This document shows positions 1 to 8,425 of a stretch of 64,000 nucleotides of DNA, one piece after another. The notes under the pieces were generated by a model. The model made no database searches. It saw nothing but the letters and a program-made list of their open reading frames with translations, and was not told the DNA's origin. Positions within the stretch are counted from its first letter, which is position 1, and each line of letters begins with the position of its first letter. Origin of the DNA: Thermoplasmata archaeon. GTDB lineage: Archaea; Thermoplasmatota; Thermoplasmata; Lutacidiplasmatales; UBA184. The stretch lies in contig JAJYXQ010000033.1 of assembly GCA_021796385.1 (NCBI GenBank), positions 110,403 through 174,402 on the forward strand, written 5' to 3'. A program made the translations under genes and the position numbers.

Positions 1-1259
1 GCGGGGTGCAGGGAATAACGGGGGTCGGGTCGGCCTTGCTGGTAGTACGAGAGCACCGCTCCGACGTACCGCGGCTCTTCGGCGGCCTTCTTCCTCGCCA
101 CCGGTCCGCGTGGGGAACGCCGCAGGAAGACCGCATAGAGGTTGCCGACGAAGAGGGCCAGGAAAGGGGCGACCGCACTCAAGGGCTGCCACCCGGGCAG
201 TTCGTTGATGATGAGCGGGAGGAAGACCGCCGACACGGCGACGAGGATCGAGAAGATGATGATCTGCCGGTGGCCCCCGGGCGATGTCCTCGGCTCAGGG
301 ACCATGAAGAGACCGTAGAAGAGGATGTAAGGAGAGAGGATGACATTCACGAATGCGTACTCGGTGAGCAGCGGAACCCGCCCGAATGCCAGAGGAGCGA
401 TCAGGGACAGCGGGATCTCGATCAAGAAGAAGTAGAACGGGATCCTCCAAGCGCCGCGCTGGCGAAGGATGAGGAGGAGGCCGAAGGCGACCATGAGGTA
501 CTCTGGCCATGTGAGCGGGATGCCGACGTTCCACGGGACCGTCATCGCATTGCCCCAGAGGAGGTATGCGATCGTGAGCCCCACCGCGGTGGGGTTGAGC
601 CACGGTCGGCCGTTCTGGCGGAAGATGTGCCGGATCAGCACGGTGGCCAACGTGACGGCGGCAAGCTCGATGGTGAAGGCAGGAGGTTCGAGCAGGACAC
701 CAAGGAACATGGCCATGGCGAGCGATGCATCGGGGATGCGCAACCGCTTGAACCGGGTCGCCTGGGCGACCAGGTCGGAAACGACCGCCAGGGCTGCGAT
801 GCCGAGGATGGCCCCCGTGCTCGACGCCGATCCGAATCCCCCGAGGACGTAGATGAGGATGCCAAGGAAGATCCATACGAGCCGCACGGGCGGGACGTAC
901 GAGAGGAACCGCCGGTACGCCTTTTGGAGCTTGCCCGGTGGCTTGCGCGGGGCCGTCGGCTTCGCCAGGGATGGTCGGGACGCTTTCGGTGCCCCTCCTG
1001 AGATGATCGGGCCACCTTGCATCATCCCCTGGGCCCAGACGACAAGGCAGTTCCAGCAGTGTCCCTGGGGATCCAAGGGAGAAAGGCACCACGGGCACCG
1101 AGGCGTATGGACCCCGGGATGGGTCGGGGGGGGAGGCAGCGCCTCGATCGCCGCGGCGGTGGTACGCTCCCAGACCACTTGGCAAGTGAAGCAGATGAGG
1201 GTGGACGTCAGGGCGCCGCCACACTGGGGGCAGTACTGGAGTTCCTCTTGGGCGCTCAT
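1..1259 (-). CDS. RnfD/NqrB-like membrane protein with two N-terminal zinc ribbons (partial)
   Basis: The frame starts at an ATG at 1259 and stays open to the window edge, so at least 419 residues are present and the C-terminus is missing. Residues 10-26 (C10, C13, C23, C26) and 55-71 (C55, C58, C68, C71) form two zinc ribbons. From about residue 115 there are several hydrophobic helices. Between them lie GRPWLNPTAVGL and MVPEPRTSP, which resemble the conserved NPxAxGL and MLTEPxTSP stretches of the RnfD/NqrB/RnfE family, the membrane subunits of ion-pumping or flavin-linked redox complexes. The covalent-FMN threonine motif is not visible in this part. The family call is from motif resemblance; the ribbon fusion is seen directly. 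No other Rnf subunit is in the window. Confidence 0.6.
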   Translation of the reverse strand, partial: MSAQEELQYCPQCGGALTSTLICFTCQVVWERTTAAAIEALPPPPTHPGVHTPRCPWCLSPLDPQGHCWNCLVVWAQGMMQGGPIISGGAPKASRPSLAKPTAPRKPPGKLQKAYRRFLSYVPPVRLVWIFLGILIYVLGGFGSASSTGAILGIAALAVVSDLVAQATRFKRLRIPDASLAMAMFLGVLLEPPAFTIELAAVTLATVLIRHIFRQNGRPWLNPTAVGLTIAYLLWGNAMTVPWNVGIPLTWPEYLMVAFGLLLILRQRGAWRIPFYFFLIEIPLSLIAPLAFGRVPLLTEYAFVNVILSPYILFYGLFMVPEPRTSPGGHRQIIIFSILVAVSAVFLPLIINELPGWQPLSAVAPFLALFVGNLYAVFLRRSPRGPVARKKAAEEPRYVGAVLSYYQQGRPDPRYSLHP

Positions 1260-1328
1260 GCTAACACAGGGTCGCTTGAGACGTAGAGGACCGATCTACC
1301 AAAGGTTCGGGTTAGCAATCCGGACACC

Positions 1329-3755
1329 TCAGTTCTGAGGAGGCTCGGGAGTATTGGAAGGAGCTGTGGACCGCCCTCCCTTGGGTGTCGCCTTCCCGGG
1401 AGGGACCTTTCCTTTGGGTGGGCTTTTCACATGCGGGCCGGTGACGAGGAGGTAGAGCAAACCGAGCGAGAGGAAGAAGATGAGGGCCAGGGCATCGGTC
1501 ACGGGGTCACCTACGCCGTTACCAAGCACAGAGGGCGTTTGCGCGACCGTGCTGGCGCTCGGACCCCCCGATCCCGGGGGAGCGGAAACGTTCACCCGGA
1601 TGGTGGCGGAAACCCACAGCCCCCGGAGGTCGGTTGTTCGGGCGGTGACGAGGTAGGATCCCGGGTGGAGATACGTGGTGCTGGTCGTGAAGGGAGCGGT
1701 GGTGTTCACCCCATTGCCGAAGCTCCATTGGGCCTTCGAGCCGTTGATGTCGGAACCCGACCCTGGGACGAGGACGAAGGTGGCATTGGTCGGTGCGTAG
1801 CTGGAGGTCGTGTTGATCATGATGGTCGCGGTGTCTTCGGGCTGGACCTGGACCTGCGTGGAGTTCGAGGCGGAAGCTCCTGCAGTATCACTGACCGTGG
1901 CGGTCACGGTGAAGGTTCCCACGCTGGAGACGGGATAGGTGTGGTTCACTGCGGTCCCCGTGCTCGTGGTACCGTCTCCCCACGACCAATGGACCTGGGA
2001 GAAGTGCGAATTACCTCCAAAGACGGATGCGGAGGCATTGACCATGAAGGGAGCATCTCCGGACGTTGCGTTCAGGGACACGAGCAGCGTCAACGGGGCG
2101 GCCCCTGCGACCGTGACGGTCGTCGAGTTCTTGGCCGTGTGGCCCGCCGAATCGGTCACGGTGACGTTGAGCGTGAACGTTCCGGGCGTGGTAAAGGTGT
2201 GTGTGACGGTGGAGCCCGTGCCGGTGGAACCGTCCCCGAAGGTCCAGGACACGGTCGAGTAAATCCCCGAGCCTCCCTGGATGGATGCGTACGCGGTGAT
2301 CGGAAGGGGCGCGGAACCGCCCGAGGCGTTGGTCGTGGCGACCACGGACAAGGGGGCAGACGCTCCCCCGGTCACATTCACATAAGCGGTGGTCGTCCCG
2401 ATACGCCCTGTCGCATCGGTCACGGTGACAGATGCCCGGTAGCTTCCGGCGACGGAATAGGTGTGCGTGGCCGTGAGCCCGCTCCCGCTTGAGCCATCCC
2501 CGAACTGCCAGGTCGCCGTGTAGGGAGAAGTTCCACCGCTGGGTGTCGCCGTAAGGGTGACGGCGAGAGGAGCGGAACCCGAGCTAGGTTGGGCCGAAGC
2601 CGTCACAGGTAGGGGTGGCAAAGAGGCGACCACAGAGATGGGGGTCGACTTGGTGGCCTTCGTTCCGGAAGAATCCGTGACCGTGAGCGTGGCAGAGTAA
2701 TTCCCTACCGAAGCATATGTGTGCGTTACCGATGTCCCGCTACCCGTCGACCCGTCGCCGAAGCTCCAGCTGTAGTTGTAGGGAGCGACACCACCGGAGG
2801 CGCTACCGGTAAAGGACACTTTGAGGGGTGCCGTGCCGGAAGTGGGTTGCGCCGTCACGGAGGCGCTCAGGGAGGCCGGGGCGCTAGCCGTTATCTGGAC
2901 CCGAGCGGTCGAACTCGCTCCGGTCGAATCGGTGACGGTCAGGACCGCCGTGTAGGAGCCGGCGACCGTGTAGGTGTGGCTCGGGTTCTGGGTCGTGGAT
3001 GCGGGGCTCCCATCTCCGAAGTTCCACGAATAGGTGTAGGGAGAACTTCCGCCGCTCGCAGACCCGGTGAAGGAGACGGTGAGCGGGACCGAACCCGAAG
3101 TGGGTGAGCCGGAAGCCACGGCCTGGGGAGGCGGAGCCACCACGTTCACGATGTTGAATCTCTGGCTGGAGTGGCCCGGTCCGCAATAGATCGTGCAGTA
3201 GATCTCATTCCCGCTCGATGGGGAACTGGGGGCCACGAAGGACCCACTCGCCCAAGAACCTACCGGGGCCGCCAAGTACAGGAGCCCACTCGAACCGATG
3301 TACACCCCCACGCCATGCTGGTTCGTGCCCCCGACGCTCGCGTCGGGTGGAAGGCTCGTTGCATTCACATTGACGGTGTATCCCTCAAAGAGGTTCCATG
3401 CGTTCGATTCGTTCGCCCCGGTCACGGTGTCGGTGATGTAGAACGCATAATCGCTGGCCGTGATGTTGAACCATTGGGTACCCGTGGCGGCGGGGGTCGC
3501 GGGGGGGCCGAGCCATCCGCCCGGGCACCCCACGGCTCCCGGGAGGGCGCAGCGGAGCTCCGCCGGGGCGAACGAGCCGTACCCGGAGAACACCACTACG
3601 GAGGCGAGGGCCCAGATGGCAAACGAGCGGGGGGGAAAAGGAACTAGGGAACGACCGCGGGGTTCGGGGGAGCCGAACTTGCCACGCATCTCTGTTCGAA
3701 TCTCCATGCTCCTCGACGTGTGGGCGCTTGCCCCGTTGTAGCACAGCACTGACAC
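1329..3755 (-). CDS. Surface PKD-repeat protein with an N-terminal CuA-like cupredoxin domain
   Basis: 808 residues from the ATG at 3755; ATGs at residues 17 and 23 are alternative starts, the latter just before the signal segment SFAIWALASVVVFSGYG. Residues about 95-205 look like a cupredoxin related to cytochrome oxidase subunit II: after a His in NQHGVGVY comes YCTIYCGPGHSSQRF, with C187, C191 and H195 spaced as in a CuA site, but Gln198 sits where the Met ligand would be. About six PKD-type domains of 85-90 residues follow (repeated FGDGS, HTY and VTVTDS motifs). Near residue 760 there is one membrane helix (LIFFLSLGLLYLLV) and a short basic Lys/Pro tail. The protein is therefore exported and anchored by its C-terminus. 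Copper binding is inference. Confidence 0.85.
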   Translation of the reverse strand: MSVLCYNGASAHTSRSMEIRTEMRGKFGSPEPRGRSLVPFPPRSFAIWALASVVVFSGYGSFAPAELRCALPGAVGCPGGWLGPPATPAATGTQWFNITASDYAFYITDTVTGANESNAWNLFEGYTVNVNATSLPPDASVGGTNQHGVGVYIGSSGLLYLAAPVGSWASGSFVAPSSPSSGNEIYCTIYCGPGHSSQRFNIVNVVAPPPQAVASGSPTSGSVPLTVSFTGSASGGSSPYTYSWNFGDGSPASTTQNPSHTYTVAGSYTAVLTVTDSTGASSTARVQITASAPASLSASVTAQPTSGTAPLKVSFTGSASGGVAPYNYSWSFGDGSTGSGTSVTHTYASVGNYSATLTVTDSSGTKATKSTPISVVASLPPLPVTASAQPSSGSAPLAVTLTATPSGGTSPYTATWQFGDGSSGSGLTATHTYSVAGSYRASVTVTDATGRIGTTTAYVNVTGGASAPLSVVATTNASGGSAPLPITAYASIQGGSGIYSTVSWTFGDGSTGTGSTVTHTFTTPGTFTLNVTVTDSAGHTAKNSTTVTVAGAAPLTLLVSLNATSGDAPFMVNASASVFGGNSHFSQVHWSWGDGTTSTGTAVNHTYPVSSVGTFTVTATVSDTAGASASNSTQVQVQPEDTATIMINTTSSYAPTNATFVLVPGSGSDINGSKAQWSFGNGVNTTAPFTTSTTYLHPGSYLVTARTTDLRGLWVSATIRVNVSAPPGSGGPSASTVAQTPSVLGNGVGDPVTDALALIFFLSLGLLYLLVTGPHVKSPPKGKVPPGKATPKGGRSTAPSNTPEPPQN

Positions 3756-3856
3756 CTACCGAGTATATAATTTTGTACTTTGCGAGCCCGAGAATGCCTC
3801 CAAGCTTCACCCACCAAAGGCTTATCCGGGAGTGGAATTATCCCGCCCGATGGAAA

Positions 3857-3931
3857 GGGGCTGTGGGGTAGCTTGGTCCATCCTTCTAGCTTGGGGTGCT
3901 AGAGACTCCGATTCAAATTCGGACAGCCCCA
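3857..3931 (+). tRNA. tRNA-Pro (anticodon GGG)
   Basis: The acceptor strands GGGGCTG (3857-3863) and CAGCCCC (3924-3930) pair perfectly, followed by discriminator A. The D-arm contains GGGTAGCTTGG. The anticodon stem CTAGC/GCTAG encloses loop TTGGGGT, giving U33, anticodon GGG and G37. The T-arm is TCCGA-TTCAAAT-TCGGA. No CCA is encoded. The D-loop/position-26 region is one or two nucleotides longer than standard. Confidence 0.92.
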
Positions 3932-3964
3932 TCCCATTGATAGTGCGTCGTCCCCTTTGGCTCC

Positions 3965-4564
3965 ATGGCCGTCTACGAGACTAGGGCACAGTACGAAGCA
4001 CAGCGGAGCCGTCGGGTACTCGGATTGAGTGCCACCGTGGTGTTGCTCGCACTCGGGGTCTATTTTATCGTGGTCTACATCCATGAGGGTAGTCTTGCCT
4101 ATGGCTATGCCGGGTCCCTTCCCCTCGCCTTCGCGTTCCTGGCCTTTGCCCTGAGTATCTTTCCGCTCTCGATAGGGATCGGACGCCGGGAGCATCCGGT
4201 CCGTATCGAGATGACCCCGGAGGTCTTCCGTATGGTCTATTCGGGGGGGCGCAAGGACGAACGCCCGTGGAACCGGGCTCCGATCGACACGGCGCACGAT
4301 CTCCGGAAGGCGACCTCACGCCGGAAACCCCCCCGGGGCCTCGAGGTGATCGCCTGGGTCCCGATCGTCGGCGTCGACCCCCAAGTCGAAGCGTTCCGCC
4401 CCCAGCAGTTGACGCTCAGCGCCGAAGCTTTCGACGAGGCGCGCCGACGTATGGCCACCGCAGGGTGCACCGAAAGTTCCAGTCCCTTGCGCGAGGGGAA
4501 GAAGGGGACGCTCTGGCGTTTCGCTCCACCCGCCGCGACCGGTGGTCAGATTCCGAAAGGCTAA
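3965..4564 (+). CDS. Small two-helix membrane protein, unknown function
   Basis: 199 residues starting at ATG 3965, only 33 bases after tRNA-Pro, so it may be read from the same transcript. Two hydrophobic helices lie near residues 19-38 (GLSATVVLLALGVYFIVVY) and 48-70 (a stretch rich in Ala, Phe and Leu ending FPLSIGI). They are followed by a soluble tail of about 130 residues rich in Arg and Pro. The tail is presumably cytosolic by the positive-inside rule. I recognise no family. It ends 29 bases before the preferred start of serA, so co-transcription with the serine genes is possible. Confidence 0.7.
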   Translation: MAVYETRAQYEAQRSRRVLGLSATVVLLALGVYFIVVYIHEGSLAYGYAGSLPLAFAFLAFALSIFPLSIGIGRREHPVRIEMTPEVFRMVYSGGRKDERPWNRAPIDTAHDLRKATSRRKPPRGLEVIAWVPIVGVDPQVEAFRPQQLTLSAEAFDEARRRMATAGCTESSSPLREGKKGTLWRFAPPAATGGQIPKG

Positions 4565-4592
4565 AGCACCGCTCACGCTCCCCAAGCCTGCG

Positions 4593-5540
4593 ATGGCGGG
4601 CAAAGTCGAGAACGGAGCAGGACGTGTGGTGGTGGCGGATGCCCTCGACCCTAGTGCGGTGGCGCTCCTCCGCCAGTCGTTCGAAGTCGTGGACGTCTCC
4701 AAGGAGCCAGCGAAGCTAGGAGATGCGATCGGGACGGCGCGCGGACTCATCGTTCGAAGCCGGACCCAAGTGGACAATGCACTGTTCGAGAAGGCCCCGC
4801 GGCTCGAGGTTGTGGGGCGGGCCGGTGTGGGGGTCGACAACATTGATGTGCTTGCGGCCCACCGAAAAGGGGTGATCGTCGTGAACGCGCCGGGTGCCGC
4901 GGCGGCGAGCGTTGCGGAACTGACTGTGGGACTCCTTATCGCCGTTGCCCGCGACTTCGACCAACACATCCCCTCGCTGAAACAGGGGCGGTGGACGAAG
5001 GGGACCAATGGGTTCGAGCTCCAAGGGCGGATGGCCGGGATCGTGGGCTATGGCCGGATCGGCCGGGAGGTCGGGAAGCGTTTCCGGGCTCTCGGCATGG
5101 GGGTCCAGGCGTACGACCCCTACGTGCAACGGACGGACGACGGCACGGCCCTCGTCTCCTTCGACCAGCTCCTCGCCTCCAGCGATGTCGTGAGCGTCCA
5201 CGCAGCCTTGGCCGGGTCGGGGGAGCATCTCTTCGCTGCCGAGACCTTTGGCAAGATGCGCAAAGGTGCGGTGCTGCTCAACGTGGCCCGGGGGAAGTTC
5301 GTCAATGAGGGTGACCTGTTGGCGGCCATCGACTCGGGTCAGCTTTACGGGGCGGGCCTCGACGTGTTCGAGGACGAACCCCCCAAGAACCAGAAGCTCC
5401 TCCAGCACCCCCATGTCGTAGCCGTCCCTCACATCGGGGCGTCGACCCGCGAGGCGCAGGAACGGGCCGGCCGGACCGTGGTCGAAGATGTGGTGCGTGT
5501 GCTCCGGGGCGAATCGCCCGAATTCCCAGTCCATGTGTGA
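4593..5540 (+). CDS. serA: D-3-phosphoglycerate dehydrogenase
   Basis: 315 residues from ATG 4593. A GTG at 4542 would add 17 residues but overlap the upstream gene. The enzyme oxidises 3-phosphoglycerate with NAD+, the first step of the phosphorylated serine pathway. The Rossmann motif GYGRIGREVG is mid-protein. LNVARGKFVNEGDL, DVFEDEPP and HIGASTREAQ match the conserved catalytic Arg/Glu/His regions of the 2-hydroxyacid dehydrogenase family. It is the short form: the protein ends soon after the catalytic domain and lacks the C-terminal ACT regulatory domain. A class V aminotransferase follows 42 bases downstream, supporting a serine-biosynthesis role over other 2-hydroxyacid dehydrogenases. 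Confidence 0.9.
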   Translation: MAGKVENGAGRVVVADALDPSAVALLRQSFEVVDVSKEPAKLGDAIGTARGLIVRSRTQVDNALFEKAPRLEVVGRAGVGVDNIDVLAAHRKGVIVVNAPGAAAASVAELTVGLLIAVARDFDQHIPSLKQGRWTKGTNGFELQGRMAGIVGYGRIGREVGKRFRALGMGVQAYDPYVQRTDDGTALVSFDQLLASSDVVSVHAALAGSGEHLFAAETFGKMRKGAVLLNVARGKFVNEGDLLAAIDSGQLYGAGLDVFEDEPPKNQKLLQHPHVVAVPHIGASTREAQERAGRTVVEDVVRVLRGESPEFPVHV

Positions 5541-5582
5541 TCAACGAGCGGGCCCGAGGGTGACCCCGGGGCGGGTAGCGCC

Positions 5583-6725
5583 ATGACGGAGAGCGAATTC
5601 GACCCCTGGACCTCCACGTTCCTTCTGGCCGGTCCCGTGAAGCTCCATCCCCGGATCGAGCGGGCCATGGCGGTGCCATCGCTCAACCATCGGGGAGAAT
5701 ATTTCCACGAGGTCACGAAATCCATCAAGACGCTCCTCCCGCTCGTCTTCGGCACACCGGGTCACCAAGCCGTCATCACGGGTAGCGGAACCGCGGGTCT
5801 GGAGGGGATGATCTCCGGGCTCATCAGCAAGCAGGACCGGGTCGTGGTGTTGACGAACGGCCATTTCGGGAACCGGCTCGAGCAGTTGAGCCGCGTCTTC
5901 GGGAACCCGGTCGTGGTGAAGGCGAAATGGGGGACCCCCTTTTCGACCGAGGAGGTCAAGGCGGCGCTCGAAGGCGGGGAGACCAAGGCTTTGCTCTGCG
6001 TCTACAACGAGACCTCGGTCGGCTTCACGAACGACATCGAGCGGTTCGGTGGGCTTGCACATGACAAGGGTGCGCTCTTCCTCGTCGATGCGATCAGTGC
6101 GCTCCCGGGGCTCCCCACGCCGCCCCCGTCCTGGCACGTGGATGGGATGGTGGTGGGGAGCCAGAAGGGGCTCGGCGCCCCCCCCGGGCTTTCCCTCGTC
6201 CATCTCTCCGACCGCGCAACTTCGGCCCTGCGCCCCCAGACGTATGCGAACGACCTGGCCGCCCACTTCAAGAGCATCGAAAAGGACGATACCCCGTGGA
6301 CGCCCGCCGTCCCGCTCTTCCTTGCTCTCCACGAGGCCCTGAAGTTCCTTGAAGAAGAGGGAGTCTCCCGTCGTCAGGCGCGGACCCACCGGCTGGCGGC
6401 CGCCACCCGCTCGGCGGTGAAGGCCATGGGCCTTTCGCTCTTCCCCGAGGAGAAGTACGCCTCCGACACGGTCACGGCCATCCGGTACCCCTTCGGGGTC
6501 GAGGACAGTCCCTTCCGGGCCGCCCTGCGCGACCGCCACAATGTGATCGTCTCCGGAGGGCAGGGAGAGGCCAAGGGCAGCATCTTCCGCATCGGCCACA
6601 TGGGCGTGGCGACCTCCTCGGATGTGCTCGCGGGAATCGCCGCGGTCGAGAAGGAGATGTTCCGGCTGGGAAAGATCCCATCGCTGGGCCGGGGCATCAC
6701 GTCGTTCCTGAGCGACCTCCCGTAG
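5583..6725 (+). CDS. Class V PLP aminotransferase (alanine-glyoxylate / serine aminotransferase type)
   Basis: 380 residues. PLP-dependent fold-type I enzyme. It opens with LLAGPVKLHPRI and has TGSGTAGLEGM (phosphate-binding region), LVDAISALPG (the Asp contacting the pyridine nitrogen) and GSQKGLGAPPGL, whose Lys195 is the expected Schiff-base lysine. IFRIGHMG near the C-terminus is the substrate-carboxylate Arg region. These features fit the alanine-glyoxylate/serine-pyruvate subgroup. Because it lies directly behind serA with a short gap, I infer that it supplies the phosphoserine aminotransferase step, as such enzymes do in several archaea. A glyoxylate or alanine role is the alternative. 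Confidence 0.85.
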   Translation: MTESEFDPWTSTFLLAGPVKLHPRIERAMAVPSLNHRGEYFHEVTKSIKTLLPLVFGTPGHQAVITGSGTAGLEGMISGLISKQDRVVVLTNGHFGNRLEQLSRVFGNPVVVKAKWGTPFSTEEVKAALEGGETKALLCVYNETSVGFTNDIERFGGLAHDKGALFLVDAISALPGLPTPPPSWHVDGMVVGSQKGLGAPPGLSLVHLSDRATSALRPQTYANDLAAHFKSIEKDDTPWTPAVPLFLALHEALKFLEEEGVSRRQARTHRLAAATRSAVKAMGLSLFPEEKYASDTVTAIRYPFGVEDSPFRAALRDRHNVIVSGGQGEAKGSIFRIGHMGVATSSDVLAGIAAVEKEMFRLGKIPSLGRGITSFLSDLP

Positions 6726-6733
6726 CGCGCTCC

Positions 6734-7579
6734 GTGACCGGAAAGACCGTCCTCCTCACCGGGGGCACATCGGGCGTGGGGCGGGCCCTGGCAGGACCAC
6801 TCCTCCAACAGGGCTACGAGGTCACGATCGTGGGCCGCCCGGGGCCCCACGGGGAGCAGGCGCGCGAAGCGCTGGCCCGGGGTTACCCGAACGCAAAGCT
6901 CGAGTTCTTCCCGGCGGACCTTTCGCTCCTCCGGGAGGTGGAGCGGGTGGGCCGCGAGTTCCGGGAACGGCACACGCGCCTGGACATCCTGGTCCACAAC
7001 GCGGGGGTCCTGATGCCCCGACGGGTCTTGACATCCGAGGGGATAGAGACCACCCTGGCCGTCAATTTCCTTGCCCCCTTTCTGCTCACACATCTCCTCG
7101 AGGACCGCCTGCGGGCCTCGGCTCCCGCACGCGTGGTCGTCACGGCGTCGGCGGCGCACCGGATGGGCCGGCTCGACTTCGATGACCTTTCGATGGAGCG
7201 TCACTACCGCGGTTTCGCGATGTACTCCCGGACGAAGCTCATGGACGTGCTCTTTACCTATGCTCTTGCCCGCCGGCTTGCGGGATCCGGGGTGACAGCC
7301 AACTGCTTCCACCCGGGTGTCGTGCGCACGGGGCTCTACCGTGAGGGGCACTTGACGAACCTCTTCTTTGTACTGGGAAAGCCCTTCATGATCTCGCCGG
7401 AGAAGGGCGCCACCACGGCACTATACCTCTGCACCGACCCATCAGTAGCCACGGTGAATGGGAAGTACTTCGTGAAGTGCGTCCCGAAGGAGAGCTCGCC
7501 GGTCTCCCGCGATCCTGCGGTCGCGGAGAAGGTCTGGAACGTCGGGGAGATCCTCACAGGCCTCCGTCCGGTGGCCTGA
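6734..7579 (+). CDS. Short-chain dehydrogenase/reductase (SDR)
   Basis: 281 residues, GTG start at 6734, eight bases after the aminotransferase stop. Classical or extended SDR: cofactor motif TGGTSGVG (about residues 8-15), NAG motif in LVHNAGVL, and the YxxxK active site as YSRTK. An Arg follows the first Rossmann strand (VGRPG), which favours NADP(H). The overall look is closest to the retinol-dehydrogenase/WW-oxidoreductase-like SDRs. The substrate cannot be read from sequence. It probably shares the serA transcript, but no functional link is evident. Confidence 0.85.
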   Translation: MTGKTVLLTGGTSGVGRALAGPLLQQGYEVTIVGRPGPHGEQAREALARGYPNAKLEFFPADLSLLREVERVGREFRERHTRLDILVHNAGVLMPRRVLTSEGIETTLAVNFLAPFLLTHLLEDRLRASAPARVVVTASAAHRMGRLDFDDLSMERHYRGFAMYSRTKLMDVLFTYALARRLAGSGVTANCFHPGVVRTGLYREGHLTNLFFVLGKPFMISPEKGATTALYLCTDPSVATVNGKYFVKCVPKESSPVSRDPAVAEKVWNVGEILTGLRPVA

Positions 7580-7588
7580 ATTCCCGCG

Positions 7589-8425
7589 CTAGTCCCGCCG
7601 GGTCGCCAGGTAGTACGTGGCTCCGACGGGGCCGAGCGACCAAAGGCACCCCCCCGCCACGATCGCGCCCACCCCGATCCCGATCGATCCCGAGTTGAGG
7701 GGAAGGAGACCAAAAAGGAAGGTGTTCTGCACGAGGGCGGTCGCGAGGATCCCGTACTGGGCCGGACTGAAGTAATCGGCCACGAAGATGGTCTGAAGGG
7801 CGTTCGCCTGCCCCTGGACCACCGCGATGAGGATGAGGGCGAAGTACCACACGATCGAGAAGAGCACGAAGAAGGTGGTGGATATGCCCTGGATCGCGCT
7901 CGTGGACCGGAACAGGTGCGAGATGAGCATGACGAGCCCCCCGAAGCTCAGGACCTCGACGAGCAGGGCGAGGTAGACCGCAAGCAGGGGAACGGCGGCG
8001 ATGGGGAATCCTGTCACGACGAGTGCCACGAGGTCCGTGAGCCCGAGGGACAAGGCGAGGATCGCGGCCGCCGCGATGGCAAGGGCCGCGAATCGGGAGA
8101 CGACGAGTTCGCCGCGCGTGACCGGGCGGCACAGCACGGAATCGAGGATCCCCGTCGAACGCTCCCGGGCGTAGAGGGAGTTGCCCAGGACGAGCCCCAG
8201 GACGGGTACGAAGAAGCCGAAAATGCCCCCGATGATGTCGATCCCGAGGAGGGAGGCTTCCTCCTGCAGCTGGGCCGGGGTCGGGGGAGGGTTCGTGTAG
8301 GCCGACCGGGCGTGGGAAAGGATGAGACCGAGGAGGGCCACCGCCAGGAGCGTGGTCAGGATGGCGAGGGCAAGGACGCTCGGGTTACGGAGCGCCCGTT
8401 TCACATCGTATAGGAGGACGTTCAA
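7589..8425 (-). CDS. ABC-2 type transporter permease
   Basis: 278 residues with a TTG start that overlaps the ATPase stop by four bases (TTGA at 8422-8425), implying translational coupling. About six hydrophobic helices, starting with a signal-anchor-like helix after VKRALRNPSVLALA. LYARERSTGILDSVLCRPVTR is the ABC-2 family motif (a cytosolic loop with Glu-Arg followed by Gly). This is the membrane half of an exporter; the partner ATPase is the upstream gene. The substrate is unknown. Ends convergently, 9 bases from the SDR stop. Confidence 0.85.
   Translation of the reverse strand: MNVLLYDVKRALRNPSVLALAILTTLLAVALLGLILSHARSAYTNPPPTPAQLQEEASLLGIDIIGGIFGFFVPVLGLVLGNSLYARERSTGILDSVLCRPVTRGELVVSRFAALAIAAAAILALSLGLTDLVALVVTGFPIAAVPLLAVYLALLVEVLSFGGLVMLISHLFRSTSAIQGISTTFFVLFSIVWYFALILIAVVQGQANALQTIFVADYFSPAQYGILATALVQNTFLFGLLPLNSGSIGIGVGAIVAGGCLWSLGPVGATYYLATRRD

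Noticed and set aside
1431..2492. Long open frame on the plus strand opposite the PKD protein
   Set aside because: Composition is Gly/Arg-rich without hydrophobic core; it is a shadow of the GC-rich third-position pattern of the minus-strand gene.
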